Shown one piece after another: positions 19,054-28,192 of a DNA stretch of 64,000 nucleotides (position 1 is its first letter; each line of letters opens with the position of its first letter). The stretch comes from Geopseudomonas aromaticivorans (GTDB taxonomy: Bacteria; Pseudomonadota; Gammaproteobacteria; Pseudomonadales; Pseudomonadaceae): positions 248,001 through 312,000 of the forward strand of contig NZ_JAHRGL010000030.1 in NCBI RefSeq assembly GCF_019097855.1, written 5' to 3'. The notes beneath the pieces were generated by a model, which did no database searches, had not been told where the DNA came from, and was given only the letters and a program-made list of their open reading frames with translations. Made by a program: the position numbers and the translations under genes.

Positions 19054-20949
19054 ATGGCCAATACCTCCTATACCGCCGAAGCCATCGAAGTCCTCTCCGG
19101 TCTCGATCCGGTGCGCAAGCGCCCGGGTATGTACACCGACACCAGCCGGCCCAATCACCTGGCCCAGGAAGTCATCGACAACAGCGTCGACGAAGCGCTG
19201 GCCGGTCACGCCAAGTCGGTGCAGGTGATCCTGCACGCCGACAATTCGCTGCAGGTGATCGACGACGGCCGCGGCATGCCCGTGGACATCCACCCGGAGG
19301 AGGGCGTCAGCGGGGTCGAGCTGATCCTCACCAAGCTGCACGCCGGCGGCAAGTTCTCCAACAAGAACTATGCCTTCTCCGGCGGCCTGCACGGCGTCGG
19401 CATCTCGGTGGTCAACGCCCTGTCGAACCGCGTCGAGGTGCGCGTGCGGCGCGACGGCAGCGAGTACGGCATGACCTTCGCCGACGGCTACAAGGCCAGT
19501 GAGCTGGAGGTGCTGGGCACGGTGGGCAAGCGCAACAGCGGCACCAGCGTGCAGTTCTGGCCGGACGCCAAGTACTTCGATTCGCCGAAGTTCTCCATCA
19601 GCCGCCTCAAGCATGTGCTCAAGGCCAAGGCGGTGCTCTGTCCGGGGCTGACGGTGAGTTTCGAGGACAAGGCCAGCGGCGAGAAGGTCGAGTGGTGCTA
19701 CGAGGACGGTCTGCGCTCCTACCTCAGCGATGCGGTGAGCGAATTCGCCCGCCTGCCCGAGGAGCCGTTCTGCGGCTCGCTGTCCGGCAGCAAGGAGGCG
19801 GTGGACTGGGCGCTGCTGTGGCTGCCGGAAGGCGGCGAGAGCGTGCAGGAAAGCTACGTCAACCTGATTCCCACCGCCCAGGGCGGCACCCACGTCAACG
19901 GCCTGCGCCAGGGCCTGCTCGACGCCATGCGCGAGTTCTGCGAGTTCCGCAGCCTGCTGCCGCGCGGGGTCAAGCTCGCGCCGGAGGACGTCTGGGAGCG
20001 CATCGCCTTCGTGCTGTCGATGAAGATGCAGGAGCCGCAGTTCTCCGGGCAGACCAAGGAGCGCCTGTCCTCCCGCGAGGCGGCGGCGTTCGTCTCCGGG
20101 GTGGTCAAGGACGCCTTCAGCCTGTGGCTCAACGAGCATCCCGAGCTGGGCCTGGCACTGGCCGAGCTGGCGATCAGCAACGCCGGACGGCGCCTCAAGG
20201 CCAGCAAGAAGGTCGAGCGCAAGAGGATCACCCAGGGGCCGGCGCTGCCCGGTAAGCTGGCCGACTGCGCCGGCCAGGACCCGCTGCGCGCCGAGCTGTT
20301 CCTGGTCGAGGGCGACTCGGCCGGTGGCAGCGCCAAGCAGGCGCGCGACAAGGAGTTCCAGGCGATCCTGCCGCTGCGCGGCAAGATCCTCAACACCTGG
20401 GAGGTGGACGGCGGCGAGGTGCTGGCCAGCCAGGAGGTGCACAACATCGCCGTGGCCGTCGGCCTCGATCCGGGCTCCAGCGATCTGTCCCAGCTGCGCT
20501 ACGGCAAGATCTGCATCCTCGCCGACGCCGACTCCGACGGCCTGCACATCGCCACCCTGCTGTGCGCGCTGTTCGTCCAGCACTTCCGCCCGCTGGTGGA
20601 AGCCGGCCATGTCTACGTCGCCATGCCGCCGCTGTACCGCATCGACCTGGGCAAGGAGGTCTGGTACGCGCTCGACGAGGCCGAGCGCGACGGCATCCTT
20701 GAGCGCCTGCTCGCCGAGAAGCGCCGCGGCAAGCCGCAGGTCACCCGCTTCAAGGGCCTCGGCGAGATGAATCCGCCGCAGCTGCGCGAAACCACCATGG
20801 ACCCCAACACCCGCCGTCTGGTGCAGCTGACCCTGGAGGACACCCAGGGCACCCTGGAGGTCATGGACATGCTGCTGGCGAAGAAGCGCGCTGGCGACCG
20901 CAAGAACTGGCTGGAGAGCAAGGGCAACCTGGCCGAGGTGCTGCTTTGA
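19054..20949 (+). CDS. parE: DNA topoisomerase IV subunit B
   Basis: 631 residues. GHKL ATPase domain (EVIDNSVDEALAG; DDGRGMPVDIH; GLHGVGISVVNALS), transducer domain, TOPRIM domain (LFLVEGDSAGGSAKQARD), and a C-terminal end typical of ParE rather than GyrB (no extra insertion). It forms A2B2 topoisomerase IV with ParC for chromosome decatenation. Its stop codon overlaps the TTG of the next gene. parC follows after one intervening gene. Confidence 0.97.
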   Translation: MANTSYTAEAIEVLSGLDPVRKRPGMYTDTSRPNHLAQEVIDNSVDEALAGHAKSVQVILHADNSLQVIDDGRGMPVDIHPEEGVSGVELILTKLHAGGKFSNKNYAFSGGLHGVGISVVNALSNRVEVRVRRDGSEYGMTFADGYKASELEVLGTVGKRNSGTSVQFWPDAKYFDSPKFSISRLKHVLKAKAVLCPGLTVSFEDKASGEKVEWCYEDGLRSYLSDAVSEFARLPEEPFCGSLSGSKEAVDWALLWLPEGGESVQESYVNLIPTAQGGTHVNGLRQGLLDAMREFCEFRSLLPRGVKLAPEDVWERIAFVLSMKMQEPQFSGQTKERLSSREAAAFVSGVVKDAFSLWLNEHPELGLALAELAISNAGRRLKASKKVERKRITQGPALPGKLADCAGQDPLRAELFLVEGDSAGGSAKQARDKEFQAILPLRGKILNTWEVDGGEVLASQEVHNIAVAVGLDPGSSDLSQLRYGKICILADADSDGLHIATLLCALFVQHFRPLVEAGHVYVAMPPLYRIDLGKEVWYALDEAERDGILERLLAEKRRGKPQVTRFKGLGEMNPPQLRETTMDPNTRRLVQLTLEDTQGTLEVMDMLLAKKRAGDRKNWLESKGNLAEVLL

Positions 20950-21956
20950 GGCAGCGCTGGCACCCACTCGCCCGGCTGCTTGCCGCGCTGCTGCTGGTCG
21001 GCAGCGCGCTGGCGCGCGCCGAGCCGCTGGAGGAACTGGCGTTGCAGGCCGCCCTGCCGGTCGACGGCATGGCGACCGGCAATCTCTCCGGACTGGCGCG
21101 CTGTGGCGACGGCGCTTTCTGGGCGGTTTCGGACCGCGAGGATGACCGTCTCTACCGCCTGCAACCCGCGGCGCAGCAGTGGCAGGCCGAGGCACAGGCG
21201 TTCGTCGCCCCGCCGCCGCCACCCAGCGCCCTGCCTTGGGGGCTGCGCGTGGGCAAGCGCCTGCTGGCGCCGCTGCGCGGCGGTGCGCTGGATTTCGAGG
21301 GGCTGAGCTGCGATGCGCTCGGCAACCGCTACCTGCTCAGCGAGAGCGAGGTGGCGGTGCTGGCGTTGCCGGCGGCTGCGCCGCCGCACTGGCTCGCGCT
21401 GCCGCCGCAACTGCTGCGCCAGGCGCGCGCCCGCGGCCTGCTGCTGCACTTCAACGCCCTGCTCGAAGGCCTGGCGGTGCAGTCGGACGGCCAGCGGCTG
21501 TGGCTGGCCGCCGAGCGCGAGAGCCGCGGCCTGCTCGCTGTGCAGCGCAGCGGCGAGAGCTGGCGCTGCGCCGGCAATGGCTGCGTGCTGCTGGCGCAGG
21601 GCGGTCGCGCACAGCGCCCGCTGGACTCGCCCGGCAGTCCGCCGCAGGCGCTCGACTTCACCGCCTTGAGCTGGCACGCCGGGCGGCTGTACAGCCTGGA
21701 GCGCCTGCAGCACCGCATCTGCCGGCGCGATCCGCACAGCGGCGCGGCGCAGCGCTGCTGGTCGTTCGCCGCTGCCGCGCTGGCCCCCGAGCGGCGCTAC
21801 GACACGCCCTATGGTATGGCCGAGGCGCTGTGGCTGGACGATGGTGCAGCGTGGATCGGCCTGGACAACAACGGCGCGGCCAATGCTGCCGGCGAGCGGC
21901 GCCCGGTGATCCTGCAGCTCGCGGCCCCGGCCGGCGGCTGGAATGGCCGCGGCTGA
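20946..21956 (+). CDS. Secreted phytase-like esterase-domain protein
   Basis: 336 residues from a TTG overlapping the parE stop by three bases. A signal peptide (residues 1-25, ending ALARA) is followed by a beta-propeller-like domain resembling the esterase-like activity of phytase family: NLSGLARCGDGAFWAVSDRED at the start, FEGLSCD, ALLEGLAVQSDG and a C-terminal YGMAEALWLDDG. It is probably periplasmic. In P. aeruginosa a hypothetical gene also sits between parE and parC. Substrate unknown. Confidence 0.75.
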   Translation: MRQRWHPLARLLAALLLVGSALARAEPLEELALQAALPVDGMATGNLSGLARCGDGAFWAVSDREDDRLYRLQPAAQQWQAEAQAFVAPPPPPSALPWGLRVGKRLLAPLRGGALDFEGLSCDALGNRYLLSESEVAVLALPAAAPPHWLALPPQLLRQARARGLLLHFNALLEGLAVQSDGQRLWLAAERESRGLLAVQRSGESWRCAGNGCVLLAQGGRAQRPLDSPGSPPQALDFTALSWHAGRLYSLERLQHRICRRDPHSGAAQRCWSFAAAALAPERRYDTPYGMAEALWLDDGAAWIGLDNNGAANAAGERRPVILQLAAPAGGWNGRG

Positions 21957-22031
21957 GGCACGCGGCAACCCTATCCGGCGCGCCGGCCCGTGGCGGGCGC
22001 GCCTTGAGCAAACGAGTTTCTGAGGACGCAG

Positions 22032-24281
22032 ATGAGCGAATCCCTCGATCTGAGCCTGGACGGCGTCGAACGCCGTTCCCTAGCCGAGTTCACCGAACAG
22101 GCCTATCTCAACTATTCCATGTACGTGATCATGGACCGTGCGCTGCCGCATATCGGCGACGGCCTGAAGCCCGTGCAGCGGCGCATCGTCTATGCCATGA
22201 GCGAGCTGGGCCTGAACGCCGACTCCAAGCACAAGAAGTCGGCGCGTACCGTCGGCGACGTGCTCGGCAAGTTCCACCCCCACGGTGACAGCGCCTGCTA
22301 CGAGGCCATGGTGCTGATGGCGCAGCCGTTCAGCTACCGCTACACCCTGGTCGACGGCCAGGGCAACTGGGGCGCCCCGGACGATCCCAAGTCGTTCGCC
22401 GCCATGCGCTACACCGAGGCGCGGCTGTCGCGCTATTCCGAGGTGCTGCTGTCCGAGCTGGGCCAGGGCACGGTGGACTGGGTGCCCAACTTCGACGGCA
22501 CCCTCGACGAGCCGGCGACCCTGCCGGCGCGCCTGCCCAACCTGCTGCTCAACGGCACCACCGGCATCGCCGTGGGCATGGCCACCGACGTGCCGCCGCA
22601 CAACCTGCGCGAAGTCGCCGAGGCCTGCGTGCGCCTGCTCGACGAGCCGAACGCCACGGTCGAGCAGCTCTGCGAGCACATCCAGGGGCCGGACTACCCC
22701 ACCGAGGCCGAGGTGATCACTCCGCGCGCCGACCTGCTGAAAATCTACGAGACCGGCCGCGGCTCGGTGCGCACGCGCGCCGTGTACCGCGTCGAGGACG
22801 GCGACATCGTGGTCACCGCGCTGCCGCACCAGGTCTCCGGGGCCAAGGTGCTGGAGCAGATCGCTGCGCAGATGCAAGCCAAGAAGCTGCCGATGGTCGC
22901 CGACCTGCGCGACGAGTCGGACCACGAGAACCCCTGCCGCATCGTCATCATCCCGCGTTCCAATCGTGTGGATGCCGCTGAGCTGATGCAGCACCTGTTC
23001 GCCACCACCGAGCTGGAGTCGAGCTACCGGGTCAACACCAACGTCATTGGCCTGGACGGCAGGCCGCAGGTGAAGAACCTGCGCGTGCTGCTCGGCGAGT
23101 GGCTGACCTACCGCATCGGCACCGTGCGCCGCCGCCTGCAGTTCCGTCTGGACAAGGTGGAGAGTCGCCTGCACCTGCTGGAAGGCCTGCTGATCGCCTT
23201 CCTCAACCTCGACGAGGTGATTCGCATCATCCGCGAGGAGGACGAGCCCAAGGCGCAGCTGATGGCGCGCTTCGGCCTCGACGACGTGCAGGCCGACTAC
23301 ATCCTCGACACCCGCCTGCGCCAGCTGGCGCGCCTTGAGGAGATGAAGATCCGCAACGAGCAGGACGCGCTGGCCAAGGAGCGCAACAAGCTGCTGGCCC
23401 TGCTCGGCAGCGAGCGCCAGCTCAAGGCGCTGGTGCGCAAGGAGCTGCTCGAGGATGCCGAGAAGTACGGCGACGCCCGGCGCTCGCCGATCGTCGCCCG
23501 CGCCGAGGCCAAGGCGCTGTCGGAAACCGAGCTGCTGCCCACCGAGCCGGTCACCGTGGTGCTCTCCGAGAAGGGCTGGGTGCGCTGTGCCAAGGGCCAC
23601 GACATCGACGCCGCCGGGCTGTCCTACAAGGCCGGCGATGGCTTCAAGGCCGCCGCACAGGGGCGTTCCAACCAGTTCGCGGTGTTCCTCGACTCCACCG
23701 GGCGCAGCTATTCGCTGGCGGCGCATACGCTGCCGTCGGCGCGCGGCCAGGGCGAGCCGCTGACCGGCCGCCTGACCCCGCCGCCGGGCGCCAGCTTCGA
23801 CTGCCTGCTGCTGCCGGACGACGACGCGCTGTATGTGCTGGCCTCGGATGCCGGCTATGGTTTCGTGGTGAAGGGCGAGGATCTGCAGGCCAAGAACAAG
23901 GCCGGCAAGGCCCTGCTGAGCCTGCCGGCGGGGGCCAGGGTGCTGGCGCCGCGGCCGCTGGCCGAGCGGGACAGCGACTGGCTGGCGGCGGTGACCACCG
24001 AGGGGCGCCTGCTGGTGTTCAAGGTCGCCGACCTGCCGCAGCTGGCGAAAGGCAAGGGCAACAAGATCATCGGCATTCCCGGCGAGCGGGTCGCCAGTCG
24101 CGAGGAGTACCTCAGCGACCTGGCGGTGCTGCCGCAGGGCGCCACGCTGGTGCTGCAGGCCGGCAAGCGTACCCTGTCGCTGCGCCCCGACGATCTGGAG
24201 CACTACAAGGGCGAGCGCGGCCGCCGCGGCAGCCTGCTGCCGCGCGGCTTCCAGCGCGTCGATGCGTTGCTGGTGGAGTAG
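22032..24281 (+). CDS. parC: DNA topoisomerase IV subunit A
   Basis: 749 residues. Breakage-reunion domain with [13 protein letters not shown] and the catalytic Tyr127 in [11 protein letters not shown]-terminal beta-pinwheel from about residue 500. Quinolone-determining positions read Ser87 ([10 protein letters not shown]) and Glu91, the susceptible type. It acts with ParE in decatenation. Sequence upstream (21957-22031) holds a GC-rich inverted repeat that may end the preceding gene. Confidence 0.97.
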   Translation: MSESLDLSLDGVERRSLAEFTEQAYLNYSMYVIMDRALPHIGDGLKPVQRRIVYAMSELGLNADSKHKKSARTVGDVLGKFHPHGDSACYEAMVLMAQPFSYRYTLVDGQGNWGAPDDPKSFAAMRYTEARLSRYSEVLLSELGQGTVDWVPNFDGTLDEPATLPARLPNLLLNGTTGIAVGMATDVPPHNLREVAEACVRLLDEPNATVEQLCEHIQGPDYPTEAEVITPRADLLKIYETGRGSVRTRAVYRVEDGDIVVTALPHQVSGAKVLEQIAAQMQAKKLPMVADLRDESDHENPCRIVIIPRSNRVDAAELMQHLFATTELESSYRVNTNVIGLDGRPQVKNLRVLLGEWLTYRIGTVRRRLQFRLDKVESRLHLLEGLLIAFLNLDEVIRIIREEDEPKAQLMARFGLDDVQADYILDTRLRQLARLEEMKIRNEQDALAKERNKLLALLGSERQLKALVRKELLEDAEKYGDARRSPIVARAEAKALSETELLPTEPVTVVLSEKGWVRCAKGHDIDAAGLSYKAGDGFKAAAQGRSNQFAVFLDSTGRSYSLAAHTLPSARGQGEPLTGRLTPPPGASFDCLLLPDDDALYVLASDAGYGFVVKGEDLQAKNKAGKALLSLPAGARVLAPRPLAERDSDWLAAVTTEGRLLVFKVADLPQLAKGKGNKIIGIPGERVASREEYLSDLAVLPQGATLVLQAGKRTLSLRPDDLEHYKGERGRRGSLLPRGFQRVDALLVE

Positions 24282-24301
24282 GGGCGCAGAAGCTGAGCGT
24301 A

Positions 24302-24396
24302 CCCACGCTGCGGCGTGGGCACGCGCGCCGAGCCGCTTTGCGGCTGGACGCGCAGCGTCCATGGCGGCGCCTCCTAGGCTAGAGCGTGGGCGCCAT
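24302..24396. repeat. Four consecutive hairpins between parC and the Mce operon
   Basis: In order: CCCACGC/GCGTGGG (24302-24319), AGCCGC/GCGGCT (24331-24345), GGACGC/GCGTCC (24346-24360), and ATGGCG/CGCCAT (24361-24396). The first three have loops of 3-4 bases and perfect stems. None has a T tract. They may be a REP cluster, an mRNA stabiliser or terminator for parC. Confidence 0.6.
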
Positions 24397-24500
24397 CGAG
24401 GATGCTCGTGCGCCGGACTGACCGGTGGACAATGGTGGTGCGTGCGGCCGGGGAGTGGGTAGGGTGGCAAACCAGGGCAGCAGGTGATCAGGGAGGGCGA

Positions 24501-25637
24501 ATGGCGAAGGCAGAGCAAGTGCAGGCGCAACTGGCCTGGGCCGGCGAGGAGGGCGGCGCGGCGCTGTTGCGCCTGTCCGGCCACTGGACCCTGGCGGCGG
24601 CCAAACCCGATCTGCTCGCCGTCTGGCGCAGCCTGGCGGACAAGCCGGCGCAGCTGGTGTTGCAGGTCGAGGCGCTGGACGCCTGGGACAGCAGCCTGCT
24701 GGCGCTGCTGCGCCGCCTGCAGCGCCTCGCCGACGAGCAGGGCGCGGGGCTGGCGTATCGGGGCCTGCCGGAGGGTGTCGAGCGGCTGCTGCAGATGGCC
24801 GCAGCGCCGCCCGGCCAGGTGGCCGAGCCAGCGACGCCGCGCCCCGATCCGGTCACCCGGGTGGGCCTGCTGGTCCTGCGGGTGCAGGGCGCGCTGGGGC
24901 AGGCCAGCCGCTTCTGCGGCGAGGTCATCCTTGCCCTCGGCCGCCTGCTGCAGGGCCGTGCGCGCATGCGCTCCGGCGATTTCTGGGCGGCGTTGCAGCA
25001 GTGCGGCCCCGGCGCGCTGCCGATCGTGGCGCTGATCGCCAGCCTGGTCGGCCTGATCCTCGCCTTCGTCGGTGCCGCCCAGCTGCAGGCCTTCGGCGCC
25101 CAGCTGTACATCGCCAACATGGTGGCCATCGGCATGACCCGCGAGATGGGCGCGCTGATGACCGCGGTGATCATGGCCGGGCGCACCGGCGCGGCCTACG
25201 CCGCGGAGCTGGGCAGCATGCAGGCCAACGAGGAAATCGACGCGCTGAAGACGTTCGGCTTCGCGCCGCTGGAGTTCCTCGTCCTGCCGCGCCTGCTGGC
25301 GCTGCTGGTGAGCATGCCGCTGCTCTGCGTGTTCGCCGACGCGCTGGGCATCCTCGGCGGCTTCGTCATCGGCGCCGGGCTGTTCGACATCTCCGCGCCG
25401 CTGTACCTCAACCAGAGCCTGGCGATGCTCGGCCTCACCGACTTCCTGCTCGGCGTGTTCAAGAGCCTGGTGTTCGCCGTGCTGATCGGCCTGATCGGCT
25501 GCCACTACGGCCTGGCCTGCGGGCGCAACGCCCAGGCGGTGGGCCAGGCGACCACCCGGGCGGTGGTCAGCATCATCGTTGCGCTGGTGGTCAGCGACGC
25601 GCTGATCACCCTGATCTGCACCCAGCTGGGGATCTGA
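24501..25637 (+). CDS. MlaE-family ABC permease with N-terminal STAS-like domain
   Basis: 378 residues. Residues 1-110 are soluble and resemble a STAS domain (alternating short strands and helices; LSGHWTLAAAKPD, LDAWDSSLLALLRRL). The remainder is a five- to six-helix MlaE/YrbE permease, with the cytoplasmic coupling helix region IGMTREMGALMTAVIMAGRTG. In the E. coli Mla system the STAS protein MlaB is separate from permease MlaE; here the two functions appear fused. Start at the ATG after GGGAGGGCG. With the next three genes it forms a complete Mce-type lipid transporter. Confidence 0.88.
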   Translation: MAKAEQVQAQLAWAGEEGGAALLRLSGHWTLAAAKPDLLAVWRSLADKPAQLVLQVEALDAWDSSLLALLRRLQRLADEQGAGLAYRGLPEGVERLLQMAAAPPGQVAEPATPRPDPVTRVGLLVLRVQGALGQASRFCGEVILALGRLLQGRARMRSGDFWAALQQCGPGALPIVALIASLVGLILAFVGAAQLQAFGAQLYIANMVAIGMTREMGALMTAVIMAGRTGAAYAAELGSMQANEEIDALKTFGFAPLEFLVLPRLLALLVSMPLLCVFADALGILGGFVIGAGLFDISAPLYLNQSLAMLGLTDFLLGVFKSLVFAVLIGLIGCHYGLACGRNAQAVGQATTRAVVSIIVALVVSDALITLICTQLGI

Positions 25638-25639
25638 GC

Positions 25640-26410
25640 ATGGGCGACGTGGTCCTCGCGGTGGAGAACCTCAGCGCCGGCTATGGCCGCAAGGTGATCC
25701 AGCGCGACCTCAATTTCGCCATCCGCCGCGGCGAGGTGTTCGTGGTGATGGGCGGCAGCGGCTGCGGCAAGAGCACCCTGCTGCGCCACCTGATCGGCCT
25801 GCAGGCGCCGCTGGCCGGGCGCGTGCTGCTGCACGGCGAGGACTTCTGGGCCCACGACGAGGATGCGCGCGCCGCGCTGCAGCAGCACTTCGGCGTGCTC
25901 TACCAGAGTGGCGCGCTGTGGAGCGGCATGACCCTGGGCGAGAACATCACCCTGCCGCTGGCGGCCTACCATCCCGGGCTGGGGCCGGCTGAACTGGACG
26001 AGCTGGCCGCGCTGAAGCTGGCCCTGGTCGGTCTGGCCGGCTGCGACGGGCTGTATCCGGCCGAGCTGTCCGGCGGCATGCGCAAGCGTGCCGGCCTGGC
26101 GCGGGCGCTGGCGCTGGACCCGGAAGTGCTGTTCTTCGACGAGCCTTCCGCCGGCCTCGACCCGCTCAGCTCGATGGCGCTCGACGAGCTGATCCTGCAG
26201 TTGCGCGACAGTCTGGGCGCCAGCATCGTGCTGGTTACCCATGAGTTGCCGAGCATCTACCGGGTGGCCGACACCTGCCTGTTCCTCGACAGTCAGACCC
26301 ATACCCAGATCGCCCTGGGGCCGTTGCAGCAATTGCTGGACGCGGGCCCGCCGACGGTGCAGCGCTTCCTGCGCCGCGGCGAGAGCCCCCTGTCACTGGA
26401 GAAAACCTGA
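25640..26410 (+). CDS. Mla/Mce-type ABC transporter ATP-binding protein
   Basis: 256 residues. Walker A GGSGCGKST at residues 38-46, signature LSGGMRKRAGLARAL, Walker B VLFFDEPSAGLDP and H-loop VTHEL. The SGGMRKR signature is typical of the MlaF/Mce ATPase group. It powers the STAS-permease encoded two bases upstream. The stop overlaps the following ATG by one base (TGATG). Confidence 0.93.
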   Translation: MGDVVLAVENLSAGYGRKVIQRDLNFAIRRGEVFVVMGGSGCGKSTLLRHLIGLQAPLAGRVLLHGEDFWAHDEDARAALQQHFGVLYQSGALWSGMTLGENITLPLAAYHPGLGPAELDELAALKLALVGLAGCDGLYPAELSGGMRKRAGLARALALDPEVLFFDEPSAGLDPLSSMALDELILQLRDSLGASIVLVTHELPSIYRVADTCLFLDSQTHTQIALGPLQQLLDAGPPTVQRFLRRGESPLSLEKT

Positions 26411-27357
26411 TGAGCGAATCGCGCAAGCCGTTCTGGATCGGCGCCTTCTTGCTGAGCGGCATCGTCCTGCTGGCCGGCGGCTTGCTGCTGCTCGGCCGCG
26501 ACAACTGGTTCAGCCAGCCGAGCGACTACGTGGTGTACTTCACCGGCGCGCTGGACGGCCTCGATGTCGGTGCCGATGTCACCTACCGCGGGGTCAAGGT
26601 CGGCACCGTGCATGCGATCCGCCTGTCCTACGACAGCGAACTGAAGGATGTGGTGATTCCGGTGGTGCTGCGCATCGATCCGGATGCCGGCCGCGAGGGG
26701 CAACGTTTCGATCGGGTGGTCGGTCGTCTGGTCGAACGCGGGCTGCGCGCCCAGCTGCAGACCCAGAGCCTGCTGACCGGCAAGGCCATAGTCGCGCTGG
26801 ACCTGTTCCCCGGGCAGGCCGGCTATGTCCGCGTACCCCACGAAATCGAGCTGCCGACCATTCCCAGCGTGCCGTCGCGGGTCGACCAGGTGGCCAGCCT
26901 GCTGCGCGAGCTGGCCGGCAGCCTGCGCGAGATGCCGCTGCGCGAGATGGTGGTGTCGGCCAACAACACCCTGCAGGCGCTGGAGCGGCTGAGCAACTCG
27001 CCCGAACTGCAGGGCGGCCTGCTCAGCCTGGGGCAGACCCTGCACAATCTTGAGGGCCTGACTCAACAATTGCAGCGACAAATACCGCCAATTCTGGATA
27101 ATGCCCGCCAGGGCAGCGGCGAGTTGCGCACGGCCATTGGCGATCTCCGGCAGGCAGCGCAGGCCGCAACCGTCGCCCTGCAGCAGGTGCAGGGACTGGC
27201 CGGCGATACCCAGCGCAGTTTGGGTTCCGAGTCCGAGGCGCAGTTCCAGTTGCTGCAGACCCTGGAAGAGCTGGGGCGCGCCAGCAAGGCGCTGCAGCGC
27301 ACGGCGGAAAGCCTCGAGCAGCGGCCCGAATCGCTTATTTTTGGCAAGCAACGGTGA
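26410..27357 (+). CDS. MlaD/MCE-domain substrate-binding protein
   Basis: 315 residues: one N-terminal membrane anchor (about 12-32), a single MCE domain (about 40-120; VVYFTGALDGLDVGADVTYRGVKVG opens it), then a long Gln/Leu-rich helical region with coiled-coil character to the C-terminus. In this family MCE hexamers sit in the periplasm and pass phospholipid or other hydrophobic substrate between the membranes. The long helical tail recalls longer Mce proteins rather than the short E. coli MlaD (183 residues). Substrate unknown. Confidence 0.9.
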   Translation: MSESRKPFWIGAFLLSGIVLLAGGLLLLGRDNWFSQPSDYVVYFTGALDGLDVGADVTYRGVKVGTVHAIRLSYDSELKDVVIPVVLRIDPDAGREGQRFDRVVGRLVERGLRAQLQTQSLLTGKAIVALDLFPGQAGYVRVPHEIELPTIPSVPSRVDQVASLLRELAGSLREMPLREMVVSANNTLQALERLSNSPELQGGLLSLGQTLHNLEGLTQQLQRQIPPILDNARQGSGELRTAIGDLRQAAQAATVALQQVQGLAGDTQRSLGSESEAQFQLLQTLEELGRASKALQRTAESLEQRPESLIFGKQR

Positions 27358-27364
27358 ATTTTTA

Positions 27365-28087
27365 ATGGGTGTTCCACGCCTGATTCGAATCATGGGCCTG
27401 GCCGGACTGCTGGCCCTGGCGGGGTGCGCCGCCACGCCGCCGGCACACTTCTACCAGCTGCAGCAGGGCAGTCAGGCACTGCCGAAGACCGGCAGCGGGG
27501 TGGCGGTGCTGCTCGGCCCGCTGAAGCTGGCCGACTACCTGCAGCGCGAAACCCTGGTGCAGCGCCAGTCCGATGACAGTCTGGTGATCAGCCAGCAGGC
27601 CCGCTGGGCGGGCAGCCTGCAGGACGACGTGGCCCAGCTGCTGTTGCGTCAGTTGGCTGGCCGTCTCGACAGCAGCCGTCTGGCGCTGTACCCGGACCGG
27701 GTTGGCTTCAAGCCCGAGGCGCAGTTGCTGCTGAGCATCAGCCGCCTCGACTCCGGCCCCTACCAGCCGGCCGTGCTGGAGGCGCAGTGGCGTCTGCTGG
27801 ATGGCCAGGGGACGATGCGCGACAGCCGCGTGGTTCGCCTGCAGGAGAAGCATAGCGGCGAGCTGGGCGATCAGGTGCGGGCGCAGAGCGCGCTGCTGCA
27901 GACCCTGGCGGGGCAGATGGCGAACGCGGTGAGCGGCATGGCCCGGGCGGCAGCGGACGAGTCACGTCCCGAGGCGCCGTCGAGCCGCAGTGGCGCGAAG
28001 GCCGCCAAGCCGGGCAAGAGCGAAGCCCCGCGGATTCCGGTGGTCACCCCCGGAGCATCGCCGGCAGCCGAGGTCTATCGCTTCTGA
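27365..28087 (+). CDS. ABC-type transport auxiliary lipoprotein (PqiC/YmbA type)
   Basis: 240 residues. The signal peptide ends in lipobox LAGC (Cys21). The mature part (FYQLQQGS, VAVLLGPLKLADYLQRETLVQR, LLRQLAGRLDSSRLAL) matches the ABC_trans_aux family, DUF330. It should be the outer-membrane lipoprotein partner of the MCE protein. The last ~50 residues are Ser/Ala/Lys/Pro-rich and probably disordered. It is the last gene of the four-gene operon. Confidence 0.88.
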   Translation: MGVPRLIRIMGLAGLLALAGCAATPPAHFYQLQQGSQALPKTGSGVAVLLGPLKLADYLQRETLVQRQSDDSLVISQQARWAGSLQDDVAQLLLRQLAGRLDSSRLALYPDRVGFKPEAQLLLSISRLDSGPYQPAVLEAQWRLLDGQGTMRDSRVVRLQEKHSGELGDQVRAQSALLQTLAGQMANAVSGMARAAADESRPEAPSSRSGAKAAKPGKSEAPRIPVVTPGASPAAEVYRF

Positions 28088-28113
28088 GCGCAGCCGCACA
28101 GGCTGGGTTGACG

Positions 28114-28146
28114 CAACGCCGCGCCGGGCAATCCGGGGCGGCGTTG
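28114..28146. terminator. Hairpin after the Mce operon
   Basis: CAACGCCGC (28114-28122) pairs with GCGGCGTTG (28138-28146). It lies between the convergent lipoprotein gene and the minus-strand SMP_2 gene. No long T tract, so terminator activity is a guess. Confidence 0.5.
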
Positions 28147-28192
28147 TGCTGTCAGGGGCGTGGGCTAGCGGGGGCAGCAGTCGGCGGCGAAC

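Noticed and set aside
22080-25505. 1141-codon open frame on the minus strand
   Set aside because: Opposite-strand shadow of parC and the STAS-permease gene; high GC removes stop codons. The composition is His/Gln/Arg/Ala-rich with no domain.
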